A stretch of 64,000 nucleotides of DNA from Aplysia californica (lineage: Eukaryota > Mollusca > Gastropoda > Aplysiida > Aplysiidae). Both the position numbers and the translations under genes were made by a program. The DNA is taken from the NCBI RefSeq assembly GCF_000002075.1, contig NW_004797377.1, forward strand, positions 96,489 through 160,488, written 5' to 3'. Positions 47,601-57,771 of this stretch are shown one piece after another; position 1 is the stretch's first letter, and every line of letters begins with the position of its first letter. The notes under the pieces were generated by a model. It had not been told where the DNA came from, did not search any database, and worked only from the letters and a program-made list of their open reading frames with translations.

Positions 47601-50600
47601 CTAGAAGTGTATGAGGTTTAGTCTATAAAAAACAAAAGAATTGACGAGGGATTTTCGAAACAACCTTTAAATACAAAATAAGCTTATGCTCCAATCAAAT
47701 CAGATACTGTTCTATATTTCTCTTGAAACCTTCGATACACCGGTAATCTGTATTTGTTTCAGATATTTTCTGTTTTAAAACCGGCATGGTAATATTTTAC
47801 CACTAGTTCAAATCGTAAAATATGTCAAAAAATGTTTTTTCCATTTATAAACAATAGTAACTCATGTACTAATGTAGATCTAGATCATTTCTATAGCACC
47901 TACTCCCATGTGAACGCAGCTTAAGGCGTTTTACATAACGGGGTGTTTACGTACACAGTACGTGGACACCAAGCCTAAGTACACGGTAACTGGCAACCGG
48001 GCACGTAGCCTCAGTGTTACATACACGGTAACCGGGCAGTTAAGAATTCCAAGTTCGGTTTTTGTCATCTTGTGTTGCCTTCAACTCCAGCCCTCCCCCG
48101 ACTGTACCTTTTTTTTTTTTAATCAATAATTCCCCCATTCCGGAGCTCTATACTTCGTAGCGCACAGACTTTGAATTAACTTTGGTGACCCAACCGGTAC
48201 ACAAGTGAGGCCGCAAAGACCGCGATTTCCCGGGGGGCCAGTATAGCAGTTAGCACTGTCGCACACAGGAGACCCGAGTTCAATTCTCTAGTGGGGAGAA
48301 ATTCTTAATTAATGAGTACTTTGGTCTTTCTGCTGAGATGTTGATTCCCTCTCAGCCTGGGTTGGCCCTGACAAGTGATCTAAATTGTGGCAATGGGGGC
48401 ATAAGAACACCTAAATTGTTTTTAAGATAATAAAAGGTTGTCAACTTGGATGGTGTCATGGTAGGCTGCAGTGAGTGTTCTGGGTTTGTGGTATTCTTGA
48501 ATTTCAGATGTATGAGGACGTTTCATTATTTTACTTTCATTAGTTTTGTCCTATTTATCAGAGATCAGCTTTAAAACTGGAGTTTCTGCCTCTTGAATGA
48601 CATTTTTGTCTGTTTTGAAAAGGTCGTTTTAAACTGTGCCATGCCCCTCTAGTAAATTTGGCTGTTGAAATCTGTCCGCAGTGTCAGGAGCCAATATATA
48701 GTCTGTGCAACATGGCGGGTGTTGAGAGATTTGCATGGCCAATCTTAGTATTCTTAGACAGGCTCTTTGGGATGTTATTTTTTAAAAATCAAAATAAAAT
48801 ATTGTGGTCATGGCTGCATTTGGCTGGTTATCATTTTACGCAGTGCCGTTATAAAGAAAAAACACAAAGAGGAGATTTGAAAGTAGCCATTTGCGGTAGC
48901 CGTTTTATTCAGGTGTACACCTTAGAGGGTGCGGTGGCGGAGCTGTTAGTGTGCTTGTCTCCGAAGCGGAAAGTCCAGTATCTGACTTAGTGTTGGGGAA
49001 GTAAAGGCGGCGTGGAAAGGAACTGACCACCCTACCACAATGTGCTGGAGGTCCAGGAAGTTGTTTCACTAACAAGACAATCCCCAATGTCCGGATCGAA
49101 TGCGTGAACAACTTTACATCTTAGCAGGTTCCACTGTAGGCTGTCTTCCCTCGTTTCCTTTTTAATAATTCTGTCGGAATCGGAAGCTTACAAATGTTCT
49201 GGTAGATCTCCCACTGTGTTTAAGTCTTAGTGTTGTTGTTTAATTTTTTAATTTAAAAAAAATGTCAATTCCATTGTGGGTACTCCTGTGTGATTTGCTC
49301 CTTCTTTTTTGTCAAACATCTATCATCCTTATCTCTCCTCCTTCATTTACGTGTTTGTTACCCTCTTGTAACACCTCCAATCTTCGGCACTTTTATGACC
49401 TAACTGTGTTGCAAGTGCAGTATAACTCTTGCTAAATCTACACTGAATAATTCCATTGATATGTTCACTTTATTCGATCCCTTTTCAATAATTGCAGAGC
49501 AATCCACATGCAAAAGAGATGGGACTTCAGTTTGGATGTCTTTGTCCAGCCTTCACTGACACTGCCATCATAAACTTTGATGAAACGAAAATGGATTACT
49601 ATGATGAGGGTCTCAAGTTCCTTGAAGCTATTGGTATAAACACGTAAGTATCTTCTTGCTATTCAAGACTATCTATTTCTTACATTTCGAACTCTCGAAA
49701 AAACCCATGACATTTTTAGAGAGAAAATAGCTTTGTTTCCAGCATAGAAAATGTGTTTTCTCTCCATCATATGAGGGTGGACAGGCATGGGCAAGACAGA
49801 AGACCGGTCTTGAAAAAATGAAATGCAAGTAGGCCTTCCACATAATTGTATACTGTCACAACGTTCACCACCTCCCAATCACAGAAGGGAAACAACCATC
49901 TACTTCTGCCTACGCACTGGACATCCGTGTTTCCTGCTGAATTTACACACAATAGAATTCAACCACAGATTTCCCCTTTATTCTTTTTTTGTGATCTCGC
50001 AGATGAGACAGTGGACCACTGGTTTTTACACTAGATTGAATCAACCTTTTTTCTGCCAGGATAAAACTCTTAGATCACACTTCATAGAATGACAAAGCAG
50101 ATAAAGAAAGGAAATGCATTTTGGGATACATCTAGCCTTAATAACTTAACCCACCCCCTCTCCCCTGCACATGTCACTTCTTGGCATGGAACAGAAGTGT
50201 GAAAAAACATGCAATGTAGCAATAACAAACTTGAAAAAAATTTGGAGTGGGGGGAGGGTTTTTTTTAAGTTGGAAAAATCTATTTTACTTACAGTGCTTT
50301 CTACATACATGATAGTACTCTCATTTTTCAGGAGTTTTTTTCTTCAAATGAGGATTCAAATTGACAATCTTTATAGAATGGTACACACGTACCATTACTT
50401 CAAATGAAATTGCAAATTTCCTTTCTTGCTGGAGTCCAGAAGTGCAGCAATAGTATTGTCTTACTGAAACCATTAAAATATTAGAATGGGAATGTTTTTA
50501 CTTTTTGGAAGATTTAACCTTTGGATGTCTTGAGCAGAATAGACAGGGTAAATTGATTGTCTGAACCATAACCCCCAAAAAACCCCACTACTCTAAGCGT

Positions 50601-53123
50601 TGCAACATGTATTAAAAGGGGAAGGGGGAAAGGGGGTCTGAACCATAACCCCAAAAAACCCCACTACTCTAAGCGTTGCAACATGTATTAAAAGGGGAAG
50701 GGGGAAAGGGGGTCTGAACCATAACCCCAAAAAACCCCACTACTCTAAGCGTTGCAACATGTATTAAAAGGGGAAGGGGGAAAGGGGGTCTAAACCATAA
50801 CCCCCAAAAAACCCACTACTCTTAGTGTTGCAACATGTATTAAAAGGGGAAGGGGGAAAGGGGGTCTAAACCATAACCCCCAAAAAACCCACTACTCTTA
50901 GTGTTGCAACATGTATTAAATGGGGAAGGGGGAAAGGGGACAATCTTTCTTTGTTACCATTGTCAACAATTACTCATTATACAGGTCCAAGGGAATTAGG
51001 CTACTATTATTGTAGAAAGAGGGGAAGCAGTATCACCACAGTGGAACTCGGATTTAACTAGCTCGGATTCAACGAGAACTCGGATTCAACGAGATGAGAT
51101 GGATTCCCCGTTTTTTTCCTTCTTAAAAATCAATAAAAAGTAACCTGGATTCAACGAGCACTTAAATCAGCGAGCTCGGATTCAACGAGGTCGCTTTCAG
51201 GGTGAACAGCCCCCGCAGACGTGGCTTCGCTAATTTTTCTCCCAGAACAAACTTTATCTATTCCCAGAAACCATCCATTGCACCTGCATCATGAACCATT
51301 ATTCACTTAGCCGATTGCATGCGACCAATCAGCGGCCTTTTTAAATACCAACACGTGTGTTGTTGGCATGCGTACATGTCTACTCTGGCGTGTGTCAGGG
51401 TCGGATGGGTGACCTGCGCACGTGTGGCTGTGTGTGCGTGTCGGAGAGGGGGGGGAGGCACTAGCGGTCCGGGCGTTGAACGTTGCATATATACAAACGC
51501 GTCAGTCTTTTTTTCCCTCGGCAACTGATTATTATTACAATAATAAGCTAGTCTTGACGTAGATCTGCGTAATGAATTGTGCGCTGGTCTATGGAATCAA
51601 AAGTTGCCGTATGCTCGGCTCTACACAGCAACACAACTTTTTCTTGGTAAACAATCGAGATGACACAGGCTTGTGTATTTGAACAAATCGGTCTTTTTTT
51701 TACACAGCTCATAATATGCAGGCATTTCAGGCACTACTTGTGACTTCTCTTTATACATTACTTGCTCAGTGCATGTAATTATCTGCACAAAACCGTGTTT
51801 CCTATTACGAACACTCGGATTCAACGAGATTTTAGGTCAGGCCCAACGACCTCGTTGAATCCGAGTTCCACTGTATCACATGAAAATCAGCATGGAAATT
51901 GAGAAATGGTTTGTTTCCCTAAGCAGGCTGTGCTACAAAATTTGTCATAACTTAGAGAAAGACTATGGGTATAGACACTTGGAAATCCTTAATGTTTTAG
52001 TTTATCACAGACAGATGAATATTTGAATAACTTTGCTAAAAATATGTTATTAATCAAGAGTGAGTATCTTTTCTAAAAACAACAGTTCCATTGAAAAGAG
52101 TGAGGAAAATATTTTAATTCTTTCATTCATTGTATTATAATCAGACCTGCCACTCTATGAAATCTAAAAATCGGGATTTGGTGAAAAAAATTGGGATCAA
52201 TGGCAAATCACCAAGGTGTCTGCCAACTGACTTATAAATTTTCCTGGGGTGTCCATAATTACATCCGTGTAAACACCTATAATATGCCCTCTGTGTTTGT
52301 GTGTGTGTTATTATTTTTTTTAATCCTGAAGTATAAAGTCAAGCACTCCTGGTCCAAGTGCCTAACAACATCTCCCCCCACCCCGATAAGTCCCGAAAGA
52401 CGCTTCCACCAGCGTGCATGAACTTTAGTTGACCCCGTCACCGCTCGTCATCCCAGACACACGCGAAACTCACACACCGAAGTCATGTCACATAATGCGA
52501 ACACGTGATTAAAACAGTTTTACAGACTGGTCTTCATTATGGGCACGACTAACCAGAACTCGGACAAAGCTTGTTTTGAAAGTAACAGCAGAACTCCAAG
52601 TAATATTGATCATTTGTCGAGAGTAGATCTTGAGAACGTCCCAAATTGGAACACCAAATCGATACTACTTCCATTAGGCCTATAGTTGAAATAACATGTG
52701 TTGGCAAAGATCCAACACAACTTGGAGTGAGTCAACAACTAAATCCAGCTTCAATATTTTGCAAAGCAGTTCTCAGAGTTCCCTTGGCAGAGATGAAGGC
52801 AGAGTAAATTTTTAGAGAAATCCGGCACTACAGAAGGAAAAAAAAAAAACCGGGATACACGCAATCAAAATCGGGAAAATCGGGAAGCTTGAGATTTGGG
52901 GCAAAAAATCGGGATATCCCAATTAAATTGTGATGAATGGCAGGTCTGTGTAATACGCATGTGTATTATGATGTACATATTTTCTTTTTTCAGAGTTGAT
53001 GCTGTGGTTGATGGTTTCATGCACTTTGTGGATAATGATGACATCAATGGTGATATTGTCACTGTAACAGCTCAGCGTGGTTTTCAAGTGAAGAATAAGC
53101 ATAAACGGAAAGCTCATCTGTAA
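38523..53123 (+). CDS. HPGD: 15-hydroxyprostaglandin dehydrogenase [NAD+]-like short-chain dehydrogenase
   Basis: Seven exons, 38523-38615, 39308-39431, 40350-40456, 45623-45719, 47082-47158, 49498-49643 and 52994-53123, join in frame to 257 residues (human HPGD 266). It is a classical SDR with a Rossmann fold, expected to oxidise a secondary alcohol with NAD+ in the cytosol; the human enzyme inactivates prostaglandins and lipoxins. TGGAQGLG (11-18) is the glycine motif, Asp36 the NAD+-selecting residue, CDV (63-65) and NNAG (90-93) are conserved. The catalytic tetrad falls on the human numbers: Asn107, Ser138, Tyr151, Lys155 (YCASK). Thr188, an NAD+ contact in the human enzyme, is also kept (PAFTDT). 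Gln148, linked to prostaglandin binding in the human enzyme, is Ser148 here, so the substrate may differ. Intron phases are 0,1,0,1,0,2. An insect-type 15-PGDH/ADH-like paralogue remains possible. Confidence 0.9.
39308..39431 (+). CDS. HPGD: HPGD-like gene, coding exon 2
   Basis: Acceptor CTGGACAG, donor GTATGA, phase 1. Encodes VCFADVQ with Asp36 and HCDVT with Asp64. Confidence 0.9.
39734..39918. mobile_element. Small Tigger-type MITE, 185 bp
   Basis: Left end CAGTGCATCCTCTGTATAAC and right end TATAGAGAGGCTGCACTG are inverted with TA on each side (39732-39733 and 39919-39920). ATAACGAC/GTCGTTAT motifs repeat inside. In intron 2 of the dehydrogenase gene. Confidence 0.82.
40350..40456 (+). 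CDS. HPGD: HPGD-like gene, coding exon 3
   Basis: Acceptor AATCTTCGCAG, weaker donor GTTTGT, phase 0. Encodes LMVNNAG and SINL with the catalytic Asn107. Confidence 0.9.
40625..41254. mobile_element. PIF/Harbinger-like MITE with TTA target duplication
   Basis: The left end AGGGCCTATTACATGTACAG is inverted at the right (TACATGTAAAAAAAGGCCCT), with further matching modules (CAGGTTT, CCGTACGGCC) inside. TTA flanks both ends (40622-40624 and 41255-41257). The 3-bp TTA duplication fits the PIF/Harbinger superfamily. Non-coding, 630 bp, in dehydrogenase intron 3. Confidence 0.72.
41880..42957 (-). mobile_element. 5'-truncated LINE fragment interrupted by a MITE
   Basis: The - strand reads GLSLNIKKTETMVISRKTPT, then, after the 239-bp insert, YLGTIISSDGR, then FTNINLSLETRKRVLKKYIE, LWFIRRILRIPW and FIGHTRRKEALENIV. 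This is the post-catalytic half of an RTE-like reverse transcriptase. A GAT-rich tail lies near 41885. Confidence 0.75.
42470..42708. mobile_element. piggyBac-like MITE, 239 bp, inserted in a LINE
   Basis: TTAA on both sides (42466-42469 and 42709-42712), ends CCCTAACCGTACGCCC and GACGTACGGATGGA roughly inverted. Joining the flanks with one TTAA restores the LINE reading QHFKYLGTIISSDGR, so the exact insertion is confirmed by the reading frame. Confidence 0.82.
42975..45358 (+). mobile_element. 5'-truncated LINE with reverse transcriptase and RNase H
   Basis: Broken frames give NPHQAGFRKGSKTEDQLF, IFVDLQQAYDRVWRKGLLMK, LYADDFVL near 43558, an RNase H-like part (IYTDHLAFKG, AEMIAIETALYRL, FTDSLSVLQAI near 44700) and a C-terminal C-x2-C-x8-H-x4-C knuckle (CPLCDYAYETLDHHLFHC near 45137). 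It ends in an (AAC)n tail. The RNase H points to the I/Jockey-side LINEs. Sister of 35411-37235. Confidence 0.82.
44480..44538. repeat. 28-bp inverted repeat with 3-bp loop inside a LINE
   Basis: 44480-44507 and 44511-44538 are reverse complements at 26 of 28 positions around the loop ATT; the core GGATATGGAATACTA is perfect. It falls in the RNase H part of the LINE and breaks its frame. Confidence 0.9.
45623..45719 (+). CDS. HPGD: HPGD-like gene, coding exon 4
   Basis: Acceptor TTTATGACAG, donor GTCAGT, phase 1. Encodes TAAIQGSQIALEHM to INVASTAG with the catalytic Ser138. Confidence 0.9.
46118..46330 (+). mobile_element. Repeat family D copy
   Basis: Shares with 63-300 the order GTGGAATCA, CAATTTTTGRGCATRT, TTATTG, CATTTGTCTTG, GTCAAGATATTTGC-like and a G-run. 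The right inverted end is not found. In dehydrogenase intron 4. Confidence 0.6.
47082..47158 (+). CDS. HPGD: HPGD-like gene, coding exon 5 (active site)
   Basis: Acceptor ACAATCCAAG, donor GTAAGT, phase 0. Encodes YFSPRYCASK with catalytic Tyr151 and Lys155 and Ser in place of Gln148. Confidence 0.9.
47947..48215. repeat. Repeats shared with the 5' region of the LINE at 25320
   Basis: 47947-48040 repeats the TACACGGTAACCGGGCA motif of 25141-25245. 48134-48215 is the reverse complement of 25362-25437 (CTATACTTCGTAGCGCACAG, ACTTTGGTGACCCAACCGGT). The relative orientation of the two parts differs between the sites. Confidence 0.6.
48232..48425 (+). mobile_element. tRNA-headed SINE family B
   Basis: Box A-like CCAGTATAGCAGTTAGCAC, box B-like GAGTTCAATTCTC, then family body TCTGCTGAGATGTTG, CTCAGCCTGGGTTGG and GGGGGCATAAGAACACCT. 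In dehydrogenase intron 5. Confidence 0.78.
48916..49110 (+). mobile_element. Possible further SINE
   Basis: GGTGCGGTGGCGGAGCTGTT and AGTGTGCTTGTCTCCGAAGC look like a tRNA-derived head with box A; box B is poorly kept. No second copy in the window, so it stays tentative. Confidence 0.35.
49284..49436 (-). repeat. ~165-bp repeat family C, copy 5 (reverse)
   Basis: On the - strand: stem 1 GCACTT/AAGTGC (49413-49418 with 49387-49392) and stem 2 TGTTAC/GTAACA (49356-49361 with 49368-49373), both kept. It ends 61 bp before dehydrogenase exon 6. Confidence 0.75.
49498..49643 (+). CDS. HPGD: HPGD-like gene, coding exon 6
   Basis: Acceptor AATAATTGCAG, donor GTAAGT, phase 2. Encodes CLCPAFTDTAI with Thr188 and the variable substrate-lid region to GINT. 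Confidence 0.9.
50560..50939. repeat. Minisatellite, five copies of a ~76-bp unit
   Basis: Units start at 50560, 50637, 50713, 50789 and 50865, each with TCTGAACCATAACCCC, CCACTACTCTAAGCGTTGCA and a GGGGAAGGGGGAAAGGGG block. Units 2-3 and 4-5 are near-identical pairs (TCTG versus TCTA start). In dehydrogenase intron 6. Confidence 0.95.
51039..51873. mobile_element. Tigger/pogo-type MITE family H, copy 2
   Basis: Left end CAGTGGAACTCGGATTTAAC and right end CTCGTTGAATCCGAGTTCCA plus CTG, TA on the right and CA on the left. Collinear with 23987-24806 over its length. In dehydrogenase intron 6. Confidence 0.82.
52142..52948. mobile_element. MITE family F, copy 2
   Basis: CAGACCTGCCACTC at the left and GAATGGCAGGTCTG at the right are clean inverted ends. 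The interior has repeated AAAATCGGGAT motifs in both halves. The style resembles hAT-like elements, but I see no convincing 8-bp duplication. The right end lies 45 bp before exon 7. Confidence 0.8.
52994..53123 (+). CDS. HPGD: HPGD-like gene, coding exon 7 and stop
   Basis: Acceptor TTTCTTTTTTCAG. Encodes VDAVVDGFMHFVDNDDINGD and a lysine-rich tail KNKHKRKAHL before TAA at 53121-53123. Confidence 0.9.
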
Positions 53124-53495
53124 CAGACGGGTGCCCTTGCTTGTTTTCCTGTTGCATCAGTTGTTTACCTCATGCTCACCGAAGAGATCAGTTGTTTCTT
53201 TTTGTTGCTTGTGTTTTACTATCACATGTGTGACTGTGAGGATGCATTTTTGGATAAATTGTCTGGAGAAGATAGCTACAGCTATATATATGAGAAAATG
53301 AGTTAGAAACCTGTCCCACTTTGTTATCACCCCGATGTAACCTAAGATTTTTAAAGTAAAGCGTTTTTTTTCACCCATATAGCCATTCACTGGGTTTTTT
53401 CACAGTCATGTAACTGTTTTTACTTTGCTACAATATATCCCCTACAACATGTGTTGCCATCCAAGCTTTCACTTTCAGTGCAAAGATGAACGAGC

Positions 53496-53501
53496 AATAA
53501 A
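53496..53501 (+). terminator. Polyadenylation signal AATAAA of the dehydrogenase gene
   Basis: Canonical AATAAA about 375 bases after the stop codon, giving a 3' UTR of roughly 400 bases. A weaker alternative (AATAAA near 54036) lies further on. Confidence 0.55.
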
Positions 53502-54337
53502 TATCATTTTTGAAGACAAAACCAACTTGCAACAGGCCTATAGCCTATAGGTTTTGCTTTTGCCCACTTGATATTCTAATGATACAAATGTCAGGGAAGG
53601 AGGAAGGAACCAGTCTTTTTATTCTTTATGAAGCTTGAGGCTCTGTTACACAGGGCACAGTTAGATCATTGGCTCAAAATCCAGCTTATTTCAAATGCAG
53701 AAGCAATATATTTTTATATATGTATATATATTATATGTATATATGCGCAGCATATTTAGTAGATTGATAGATGATGTAAGTAAGCAATGTAGGCTACTGT
53801 ACAGTGCCTCAAAAATAGGTTGCTTTTGTAAGACATATACATCACTTGTAGTTATAGCAGCAGTGCTTACTTTTTTCTTTTCTACATTGCTTTTTTTTTT
53901 TTTAAACATTATACTTATATTATATACTTTATAATTCACAACCTGTGATTTTTTTTTGATTTTTTGGTGATACATATATATATAGAGAAAGAAATCTATA
54001 CTGGTATTCAGTGCCATCTTTTTGTACCACGGGCAAATAAAACAATATATTTCTTAAAATTTGTAAGATGTTCATTTCTTTTTAATCTGAAGGCAATATT
54101 TTATAAGTCTGTACGTTCCTTTTATGATAGTTTCAGTTTAAGTCTAAGTTGTCCCATATCAATATCACTGCTCCATGTAACAGGACCACTGTTGATGCTG
54201 AATGTCCTTACTTTGGCCTACAGTTTTGAGTTCAGGCCTACCTCAACTTCAGGTAATTGAGCTCCAGAATTGATATATTCTTCAGCAGGATATGCTCTTG
54301 CTTTTGCTATTCTTACTTGCCAGTTTACTTTTTTTAA

Positions 54338-55048
54338 CACATTACACCCTAAGGGTCTGGATGGGAAGTCCATTGTTAGATCCTAAGCAATGGGAAGGAA
54401 CCCACCTCCCGTGAATACAAGACAAGCCTTTAAAAAACACATTTTAAAATTACTAAACAAATTCCAAAAATCTTGAAAAAATAAAAGTTAAAACGAAAAA
54501 TGAATGTAGTTTCTGAAAAATATAACTTAGTGTATGCGCAAACTGTTGGAAATGTCTAACTTTGGTTCAATCGGCTTGTCCGACCCGTGACTCTCACTCT
54601 CAGCCTCGCGGTCGGGCCCTTAATTCTACATTTTCTACGTCTGATCACTCTGAATCGCCCCAAACTCTTGCTACAACGTTTTAATCAAAATCTGAGTCAT
54701 CTGATTTGTCATAGTCATATGCTTGTTTTTGCTCAAATCCATCATTATTTCCTTTTTCGAAATCAATTGTGTCGCTTTTCAACAAGTCGAGACACCTTGG
54801 AAGTGTCGATAATGCAATCGCACTTCGTTAGGCTTTAATACTAAAACTACTGGCTCTAAAAATTTCGTTTCGGTATCAAACGAAAGAAGAAACTTTTTGC
54901 AATAACTATGCAAATCAAAATCTCGGCTTCAGAGTCTCGTCAAGCAAAGACTTCGTTTCTAAAGACGCTAAGTTGACGCGGGCGGGTCTGGGTGGACCGT
55001 GTGTAAGGGAATTTCCGGGCGGTCCCGGGCGAGTTAGGGTGTAATGTG
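54338..55048. mobile_element. piggyBac-like MITE, 711 bp
   Basis: Ends CACATTACACCCTAA and TTAGGGTGTAATGTG are perfect 15-bp inverted repeats, flanked by TTAA on both sides (54334-54337 and 55049-55052). The TTAA target is the hallmark of piggyBac-like elements. No transposase. Confidence 0.88.
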
Positions 55049-55052
55049 TTAA

Positions 55053-56773
55053 TACATTGTAACATGTAATTCTGAACCCAGTCTCTTGTATCTGTCTTCA
55101 ACTTTCTCAAGCTTAATGAGTGTGATAACTTATTCCAGGAGCTCGTCACGTATCCAGAGAGTATTCATGTTACTCTTAACTCTTAGTATTTGTATACTGT
55201 CAAACTTCGTTAGTTATTATGTTTTAAGGAGTGCTTATTTAGGCCACGTATGGCCTATATACCGCGCAGGCCCCCAGGTAATCTTATTTGGGCCATAGCT
55301 CAAACTGCCCTTTTCTCACAACTGAGTTCGTCCCGCTTTCGCAACGCTGCACCTTTCTCATAATTTAGTACAGTTTTTTCTCTAGTGAATATCTTATAAT
55401 ATAATGAAAATAGTAAGAACAACGCACAATGTGGAAAATTTTGCTCAATCCCTGTGGTTTGTATGAGGGCAAGATTTTTGCCTTCGTGGAGGAGCAAAAG
55501 CTAGGCTACCATTTTGGCACACTTTGGTCAAGTGAAAGGTCAAATCCTCCGAATGGACTTTCGGGTCGAGTTTGGTGTATAAAAGAGTGTAGACAAAGTG
55601 CCCGAGAGGCCCTAGAGGGCCCTCTCTCCGACTGTCGTGTAGCAGGAAGTTTAGTGAACATGCACGCAGCAGGGTGAATCCGCCTCAATACGCCCCGTAG
55701 TCTTTTGTGATTGGCCGTGAAGCATCGTGTTCTGCTGGGTCCAAACAACTCACAGTTTTGTGAATCACACTGCCACATCCGACAGGCCTAGGCCTACATC
55801 TTTTTTTTTAAGGAAAAGAAAGATCTTCAAAATGGCGGTCTTCGCGTGAAAATCAATTTAGTAAAACTGGAAATATTTGTTTCTGAAAACAAGGTAAGTT
55901 TTAAAACATTGTATATAAATTGAAACTTTATGAAGTATTACTATTTTCCAGCATCTTTTGGCGCCCGAGTTGTATAGGTTGAAGTTTTCATAACGCTAAT
56001 ATGGCTTTCCATGAGAATGCATACAAAAGCCGAATGAACCGGTCAGAGACCGGGCGTCCCCGCTCTCCCCCCTGCTCACTGCGATAACGTGTTGCTTCGG
56101 CTTCACATTATTCAACTATTAATAAGTGCGGCAATGGCATTTGTGATGTACTGACTAACAAAAGAATTCACAGTTTTATTTTTATTTTATCATATATTTG
56201 GCTTTTGATTAGTGCAGATGTTAGCTAAATCTAGATTCCTTGTCTAGAATCAGTAGTAGTAGGCTAGAAGCAGCCAGCTAGAAAGCCCTACATCTGCTAG
56301 ATCTAACTTATTGCTACGCCTCTGGGCTTTGGAACTGAAATAAAACTTGAATTGCACAGTTCTAGTGAATTTTAGATTCAGCATCTAACTACATGTCGTG
56401 TATATTTTCCAGAGTTAAATCTCATCTGTCATCATAACAATCACTTGAACTTTTACTTTTATTTTTATTATTATTAGATTTGATTTAGATCCAACTTTTT
56501 TGTCTAAATTCTGTGTAGCGCAAACTTACTAGTAGAGAACAGAGTTTAAATTATAAGTCTCTGCTCAGTCTTTCAGTACATGTAATACATAATAATTTTG
56601 TTATTTTCTGGATATTTTAAAAAACTCTTTTTACATGATTGTGCCATTTTCTTTGATAAGAATAGCATTAGCAGTGGACTTTTTAGACAGCGCGTCTCTG
56701 ACTCCATATTTTTTTTTTTAATTATGCTAATCCATGAAAATCGCTAATTTATAATAATAGGTAGAGGATAGGT
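55053..56773. other. Intergenic stretch with a possible promoter
   Basis: Mostly AT-rich, without coding exons that I recognise. The only gene-like mark is the short segment at 55820-55893. AGATCTAG-like palindromes occur near 56220-56350. Confidence 0.45.
55820..55893 (+). promoter_or_regulatory. Possible promoter with non-coding first exon
   Basis: AAAATGGCGGTC (55829-55840) matches the YY1-type initiator motif common at animal promoters, followed by AACAAG|GTAAGT, a near-ideal splice donor, at 55893. The ATG in the motif meets a stop after five codons, so the exon would be untranslated. A gene continuing right would then start here, but I find no coding exon of it in the window. Confidence 0.3.
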
Positions 56774-57750
56774 TTGTCCCTGTGGTTTTATGCACCCCGC
56801 ATAATTTAGCAAAATTTGATCATTTTTGGTACAGTCCGTGCCGGCTTTAAGCACGCCGGCTTTTAAAGCACGTTTCGGACTCAAGCACGCTAAACGGCTG
56901 TTACCGAATTTTTGCTACATAAATTACACGCCTTTAAGCACGGTAACTTCGGCTTCAAGCACGCTTCATTTACAAGACAGTCAATATTTTCATGATGACC
57001 CATCGAAGTTCGAACACAGTCTACTCCGCAACAGTGAAGTGTGTCTAGAGAAACACAAAGAACGCAAGTGATGGACACACACACTCACACGGGCGTAGAG
57101 GAAGGCAGATGCACACAGCCGCGCGCGCAGACATAGGATCTAGCTTAGGCCTAGGGCAAAGCTACACACGACCAAAAAAAATACAAAGAGAGTCGGGGAG
57201 ATGAGAAAGGGAGGCTGGCTGCGATTTCACCTTTGACCCTCGCTATCCATTAATCCTGATTGTGTATCACGTTCGAGGTGTGATGAAGTCGGTGGTATGA
57301 GTGGCACAGCGGGCAGAGGTACGCACAGGCAGTGTGTAGGCCTAGTGTGCTGTATCGTGACCCGCCGTCTAAATTAAGTTTTCATTTCCCATTCAACCAC
57401 AAAACAAAAACAGACAAGCGAACAAAAACTACCATGGCGGGTGTCTAAATAACAGTGCACACTTTTGCGGGACCGCTATAGGCCTACTTACAAACAAAGG
57501 GAAATAGCACGGGAAATTTTCTACATGAAAATCTCTGGATTATGTCTGCTTCGCACTCAAGCACGCTTCGGCTTTAAGCACGCTTAAGCTTTCTCCCGAC
57601 GACCGTGCTTAAAGCCGGCATGGACTGTATAATTTCTGATTATTTTCCATCATCATTCTTTGTTAAAATTAATAGAATTGCATAATTTCACATTTTTGGG
57701 CTCAGTTTGCATAATTTCAGAATTGTTCTTGCATAAAACGACGGGGACAG
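56774..57750. mobile_element. Palindromic MITE family E, split by a nested MITE
   Basis: The outer halves 56774-56829 and 57630-57750 match 5573-5755 in reverse orientation. ATAGGT flanks the outer ends (56768-56773 and 57751-57756). A 796-bp Tigger-type MITE sits inside at a TA. Confidence 0.85.
56832..57627. mobile_element. Tigger-type MITE, 796 bp, nested
   Basis: CAGTCCGTGCCGGCTTTAAG at the left and CTTAAAGCCGGCATGGACTG at the right are inverted (one difference), TA outside each end (56830-56831 and 57628-57629). TTCAAGCACGCT-like modules repeat inside near both ends. Non-coding. Confidence 0.88.
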
Positions 57751-57771
57751 ATAGGTGGACCCCGCGGTCTA

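Noticed and set aside
50560-50939. Regular repeats resembling a CRISPR array
   Set aside because: The units are contiguous 76-bp tandem copies without variable spacers, in an animal intron.
52134-52956. 8-bp target duplication for MITE family F
   Set aside because: The flanks (ATTATAAT versus TGTAATAC) do not match well enough, so a hAT assignment is left open.
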